From Eutreptiella sp. 'Long Island Sound 2002' (Eukaryota; Euglenozoa; Euglenophyceae; Eutreptiales; Eutreptiaceae), in assembly GCA_964036045.1 (NCBI GenBank), contig CAXIWF010000930.1, positions 62,001 to 126,000 on the forward strand: a DNA stretch of 64,000 nt. The letters are read 5' to 3'. Under the pieces are notes generated by a model. The model had not been told where the DNA came from. It ran no database searches and saw only the letters and a program-made list of their open reading frames with translations. The first letter of the stretch is position 1. Each line of letters starts with the position of its first letter. Both the position numbers and the translations under genes were made by a program. Shown here piece after piece: positions 60,241-64,000 of this stretch.

Positions 60241-60609
60241 AATTTTCCGAGAATTTTCCGAGAATTTTCTGAGAATTTTCTGAGAATTTTCCGAGAATTT
60301 TCCGAGAATTTTCCGAGAATTTTCCGAGAATTTTCCGAGAATTTTCCGAGAATTTTCCGAGAATTTTCCGAGAATTTTTTGAGAATTTTCCGAGAATTTT
60401 CCGAGAATTTTCCGAGAATTTTCCGAGAATTTCCCGAGAATTTTCCGTCAATTTTCCGAGAATTTTCCGAGAATTTTCCGAGAATTTTCCGAGAATTTTC
60501 TGAGAATTTTCTGAGAATTTTCCGAGAATTTTCCGAGAATTTTCCGAGAATTTTCCGAGAATTTTCCGAGAATTTTCCGAGAATTTTCCGAGAATTTTCA
60601 GAGAATTTT
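60148..60609 (+). repeat. 231-bp (21-monomer) tandem duplication
   Basis: TTGAG at 60,148 and 60,379 are exactly 231 bp apart, each followed by TTTCCCGAG (about 60,199 and 60,430) and CCGTC. No other pair of these boxes in the window lies closer than 700 bp. Confidence 0.85.
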
Positions 60610-62040
60610 CTGAGAATTTTCCGAGAATTTTCTGAGAATTTTCCGAGAATTTTCCGAGAATTTTCCGAGAATTTTCCGAGAATTTTCCGAGAATTTTCTG
60701 AGAATTTTCCGAGAATTTTCTGATAATTTTCCGAGAATTTTCCGAGAATTTTCCGAGAATTTTCCGAGAATTTTCCGAGAATTTTCCGAGAATTTTCCAA
60801 GAATTTTCCGAGAATTTTCCGAGAATTTTCTGAGAATTTTCCGAGAATTTTCCGAGAATTTTCCGAGAATTTTCCGGGAATTTTCCGAGAATTTTCCGAG
60901 AATTTTCCGAGAATTTTCCGTCAATTTTCCGAGAATTTTCCGAGAATTTTCCGAGATTTTTCCGAGAATTTTCTGAGAATTTTCCGAGAATTTTCCGACG
61001 ATTTTCTGAGAATTTTCCAAGAATTTTCCGAGAATTTTCCGAGAATTTTCCGAGAATTTTCAGAGAATTTTCCGAGAATTTTCTGAGAATTTTCCGAAAA
61101 TTTTCCGAGAATTTTCCGAGATTTTTCCGAGAATTTTCCGAGAATTTTCCGAGAATTTTCCGAGAATTTTCCGAGAATTTTCCAATTTTCCGAGAATTTT
61201 CCGAGAATTTTCCGAGAATTTTCCGAGAATTTTCCGAGAATTTTCCGAGAATTTTCTGAGAATTTTCCGAGAATTTTCCGAGAATTTTCGGAGAATTTTC
61301 CGAGAATTTTCCGAGAATTTTCCGAGAATTTTCCGAGAATTTTCGGAGAATTTTCCGAGAATTTTCCGTCAATTTTCCGAGAATTTTCCGAGAATTTTCC
61401 GAGATTTTTCCGAGAATTTTCCGAGAATTTTCCGAGAATTTTCCGACGATTTTCTGAGAAATTTCCGAGAATTTTCCGAGAATTTTCCGAGAATTTTCCG
61501 AGAATTTTCCGTCAATTTTCCGAGAATTTTCCGAGAATTTTCCGAGAATTTTCCGTCAATTTTCCGAGAATTTTCCGATAATTTTCCGAGAATTTTCCGA
61601 GAATTTTCCGAGATTTTTCCGAGAATTTTCCGAGAATTTTCCGAGAATTTTCCTAGAATTTTCCGAGAATTTTCCGAGAATTTTCCGAGAATTTTCCGAG
61701 AATTTTCCGAGAATTTTCTGAGAATTTTCCGAGAATTTTCCGAGAATTTTCCGAGAATTTTCCGAGAATTTTCCGAGAATTTTCTGACAATTTTCTGAGA
61801 ATTTTCCGAGAATTTTCCGAGAATTTTCTGAGATTTTCTAAGAATTTTCCGAGAATTTTCCGAGAATTTTCCGAGAATTTTCCGAGAATTTTCCGACAAT
61901 TTTCCGAGAATTTTCCGAGAATTTTCCGAGAATTTTCCGAGAATTTTCCGAGAATTTTCCGAGAATTTTTTGAGAATTTTCCGAGAATTTTCCGAGAATT
62001 TTCCGAGAATTTTCCGAGAATTTCCCGAGAATTTTCCGTC
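60241..62040 (+). repeat. Partial third copy of the ~3.2 kb HOR
   Basis: From about 60,470 it matches 58,650-60,240 at an offset of 1,822 bp: CCAAG 58,977 and 60,799, CCTAG 59,830 and 61,652, TTGAG 60,148 and 61,970. The variant CTGATAA near 60,720 is rare. It holds no gene. Confidence 0.82.
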
Positions 62041-64000
62041 AATTTTCCGAGAATTTTCCGAGAATTTTCCGAGAATTTTCCGAGAATTTTCTGAGAATTT
62101 TCTGAGAATTTTCCGAGAATTTTCCGAGAATTTTCCGAGAATTTTCCGAGAATTTTCCGAGAATTTTCCAAGAATTTTCCGAGAATTTTCCGAGAATTTT
62201 CCGAGAATTTTCCGAGAATTTTCCGAGAATTTTCCGAGAATTTTCCGAGAATTTTCCGAGAATTTTCCGAGAATTTTCCGAGAATTTTCCGTCAATTTTC
62301 CGAGAATTTTCCGAGAATTTTCCGAGATTTTTCCGAGAATTTTCTGAGAATTTTCCGAGAATTTTCCGACGATTTTCTGAGAATTTTCCAAGAATTTTCC
62401 GAGAATTTTCCGAGAATTTTCCGAGAATTTTCAGAGAATTTTCCGAGAATTTTCTGAGAATTTTCCGAAAATTTTCCGAGAATTTTCCGAGATTTTTCCG
62501 AGAATTTTCCGAGAATTTTCCGAGAATTTTCCGAGAATTTTCCGAGAATTTTATAATTTTCCGAGAATTTTCCGAGAATTTTCCGAGAATTTTCCGAGAA
62601 TTTTCCGAGAATTTTCCGAGAATTTTCTGAGAATTTTCCGAGAATTTTCCGAGAATTTTCGGAGAATTTTCCGAGAATTTTCCGAGAATTTTCCGAGAAT
62701 TTTCCGAGAATTTTCGGAGAATTTTCCGAGAATTTTCCGTCAATTTTCCGAGAATTTTCCGAGAATTTTCCGAGATTTTTCCGAGAATTTTCCGAGAATT
62801 TTCCGAGAATTTTCCGACGATTTTCTGAGAAATTTCCGAGAATTTTCCGAGAATTTTCCGAGAATTTTCCGAGAATTTTCCGTCAATTTTCCGAGAATTT
62901 TCCGAGAATTTTCCGAGAATTTTCCGTCAATTTTCCGAGAATTTTCCGAGAATTTTCCGAGAATTTTCCGAGAATTTTCCGAGAATTTTCCGAGAATTTT
63001 CCGAGAATTTTCCGAGAATTTTCCGAGAATTTTCCGAGAATTTTCCGAGAATTTTCCGAGAATTTTCCGAGAATTTTCCGAGAATTTTCCGAGAATTTTC
63101 TGGGAATTTTCCGAGAATTTTCTGAGAATTTTCCGAGAATTTTCCGAGAATTTTCCGAGAATTTTCCGAGAATTTTCCGAGAATTTTCCGAGAATTTTCC
63201 GAGAATTTTCCAAGAATTTTCCGAGAATTTTCCGAGAATTTTCTGAGAATTTTCCGAGAATTTTCCGAGAATTTTCCGAGAATTTTCCGGGAATTTTCCG
63301 AGAATTTTCCGAGAATTTTCCGAGAATTTTCCGTCAATTTTCCGAGAATTTTCCGAGAATTTTCCGAGAATTTTCCAATTTTCCGAGAATTTTCCGAGAA
63401 TTTTCCGAGAATTTTCCGAGAATTTTCCGAGAATTTTCCGAGAATTTTCTGAGAATTTTCCGAGAATTTTCCGAGAATTTTCGGAGAATTTTCCGAGAAT
63501 TTTCCGAGAATTTTCCGAGAATTTTCCGAGAATTTTCGGAGAATTTTCCGAGAATTTTCCGTCAATTTTCCGAGAATTTTCCGAGAATTTTCCGAGATTT
63601 TTCCGAGAATTTTCCGAGAATTTTCCGAGAATTTTCCGACGATTTTCTGAGAAATTTCCGAGAATTTTCCGAGAATTTTCCGAGAATTTTCCGAGAATTT
63701 TCCGTCAATTTTCCGAGAATTTTCCGAGAATTTTCCGAGAATTTTCCGTCAATTTTCCGAGAATTTTCCGAGAATTTTCCGAGAATTTTCCGAGAATTTT
63801 CCGAGATTTTTCCGAGAATTTTCCGAGAATTTTCCGAGAATTTTCCTAGAATTTTCCGAGAATTTTCCGAGAATTTTCCGAGAATTTTCCGAGAATTTTC
63901 CGAGAATTTTCTGAGAATTTTCCGAGAATTTTCCGAGAATTTTCCGAGAATTTTCCGAGAATTTTCCGAGAATTTTCTGACAATTTTCTGAGAATTTTCC
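62041..64000 (+). repeat. Further partial HOR copies to window end
   Basis: 62,390-62,740 matches 61,020-61,370 (offset 1,371). 63,213-63,565 matches 55,960-56,312 (offset 7,253), including the same 20-monomer deletion junction. CCTAG recurs at 63,845. The array continues past the window end. It holds no gene. Confidence 0.8.

Larger units (their letters stand above)
1..64000 (+). repeat. 11-bp satellite array (CCGAGAATTTT)n
   Basis: Direct reading shows head-to-tail copies of CCGAGAATTTT from the first to the last base. The reverse-complement unit is AAAATTCTCGG. The canonical unit has 4 G/C of 11, one CpG, an AATTTT tract and no TpA step. Most substitutions fall in the first seven bases (CTGAG, CAGAG, CGGAG, CCAAG, CCCAG, CTGGG, CCGTC, CCGAC, CCGACG, TTGAG); the TTT core is changed less often. 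Length variants of 8, 9, 10 and 12 bp are scattered. There is no unrelated stretch anywhere: no transposon ends, tRNA, rRNA or coding gene. Orientation is constant except inside 8,770-10,008. Known satellites of this kind lie in eukaryotic heterochromatin; the species and chromosomal location cannot be told from this sequence. Confidence 0.98.

Noticed and set aside
1-64000. CRISPR array
   Set aside because: There are no unique spacers; repeat units are 11 bp and directly abutting.
1-64000. Telomeric repeat
   Set aside because: The unit is not G-rich on one strand and does not resemble known telomere repeats; it has no terminal end in the window.
1-64000. Antifreeze, LEA-like or synuclein-like 11-residue repeat protein
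   Set aside because: The 11-residue period follows necessarily from an 11-bp DNA repeat and gives no independent evidence of a protein.
1-64000. Bacterial origin iterons or partition site
   Set aside because: Iteron clusters are short and flanked by genes; 64 kb without a gene or unique sequence does not fit a bacterial replicon.
1-64000. G-quadruplex or triplex-forming tracts
   Set aside because: There are no runs of three or more G except rare variants, and no long purine-only strand; each unit mixes purines and pyrimidines.

Overview
The whole 64 kb window is one uninterrupted satellite DNA array. The monomer is 11 bp, CCGAGAATTTT on the given strand, repeated head-to-tail. If every unit were 11 bp this would be about 5,800 copies. 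Both window ends lie inside the array. I see no unique sequence, transposon, RNA gene or believable protein gene. The long stop-free reading frames on both strands follow from the monomer itself, which has no stop codon in any of six frames; because 11 is not a multiple of 3, all frames of one strand read the same 11-residue cycle. An array of this size and purity points to eukaryotic heterochromatin (centromeric, pericentromeric or subtelomeric). I cannot name the species.

Sparse variant monomers (CTGAG, CAGAG, CGGAG, CCGTC, CCGAC, CCGACG, GAGATTTTT, CTGGG, TTGAG, 8- to 10-bp units) recur in the same order and reveal higher-order repeats (HORs) at several scales. (1) 1-6.0 kb is a mosaic containing an internal 4.04 kb-spaced duplication. 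(2) 6.04-15.29 kb and 15.29-24.49 kb are two tandem copies of a ~9.2 kb HOR, and a third copy starts and is followed to ~25.2 kb. (3) A marker monomer, GAGACATTTCC, at 7,415, 16,649, 27,323, 39,932 and 51,467 spaces the array at 9.2-12.6 kb. (4) From ~25 to 51 kb the intervals are enlarged by ~1.08 kb (98-monomer) units carrying a TTGAG monomer, including a 2,066 bp dimer at 33-37 kb. (5) From 54 to 64 kb a ~3.0-3.2 kb unit is tandemly duplicated, with partial copies after it.

The main anomaly is 8,770-10,008. There the period collapses into 8- to 10-bp units with changed homopolymer lengths, some monomers read in the opposite orientation, and perfect palindromes appear. By ordered markers it is an indel-ridden copy of 6,973-8,350, lying immediately upstream, and it shares a variant seen only there. 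It sits where HOR copy 2 has a different, clean segment of nearly the same length. An assembly or consensus error is the leading explanation; genuine local hypermutation is the alternative. No new gene system is present. What is of interest is repeat architecture, DNA-shape periodicity, and dense TTCN3GAA / GAAN2TTC motifs that follow automatically from the monomer.
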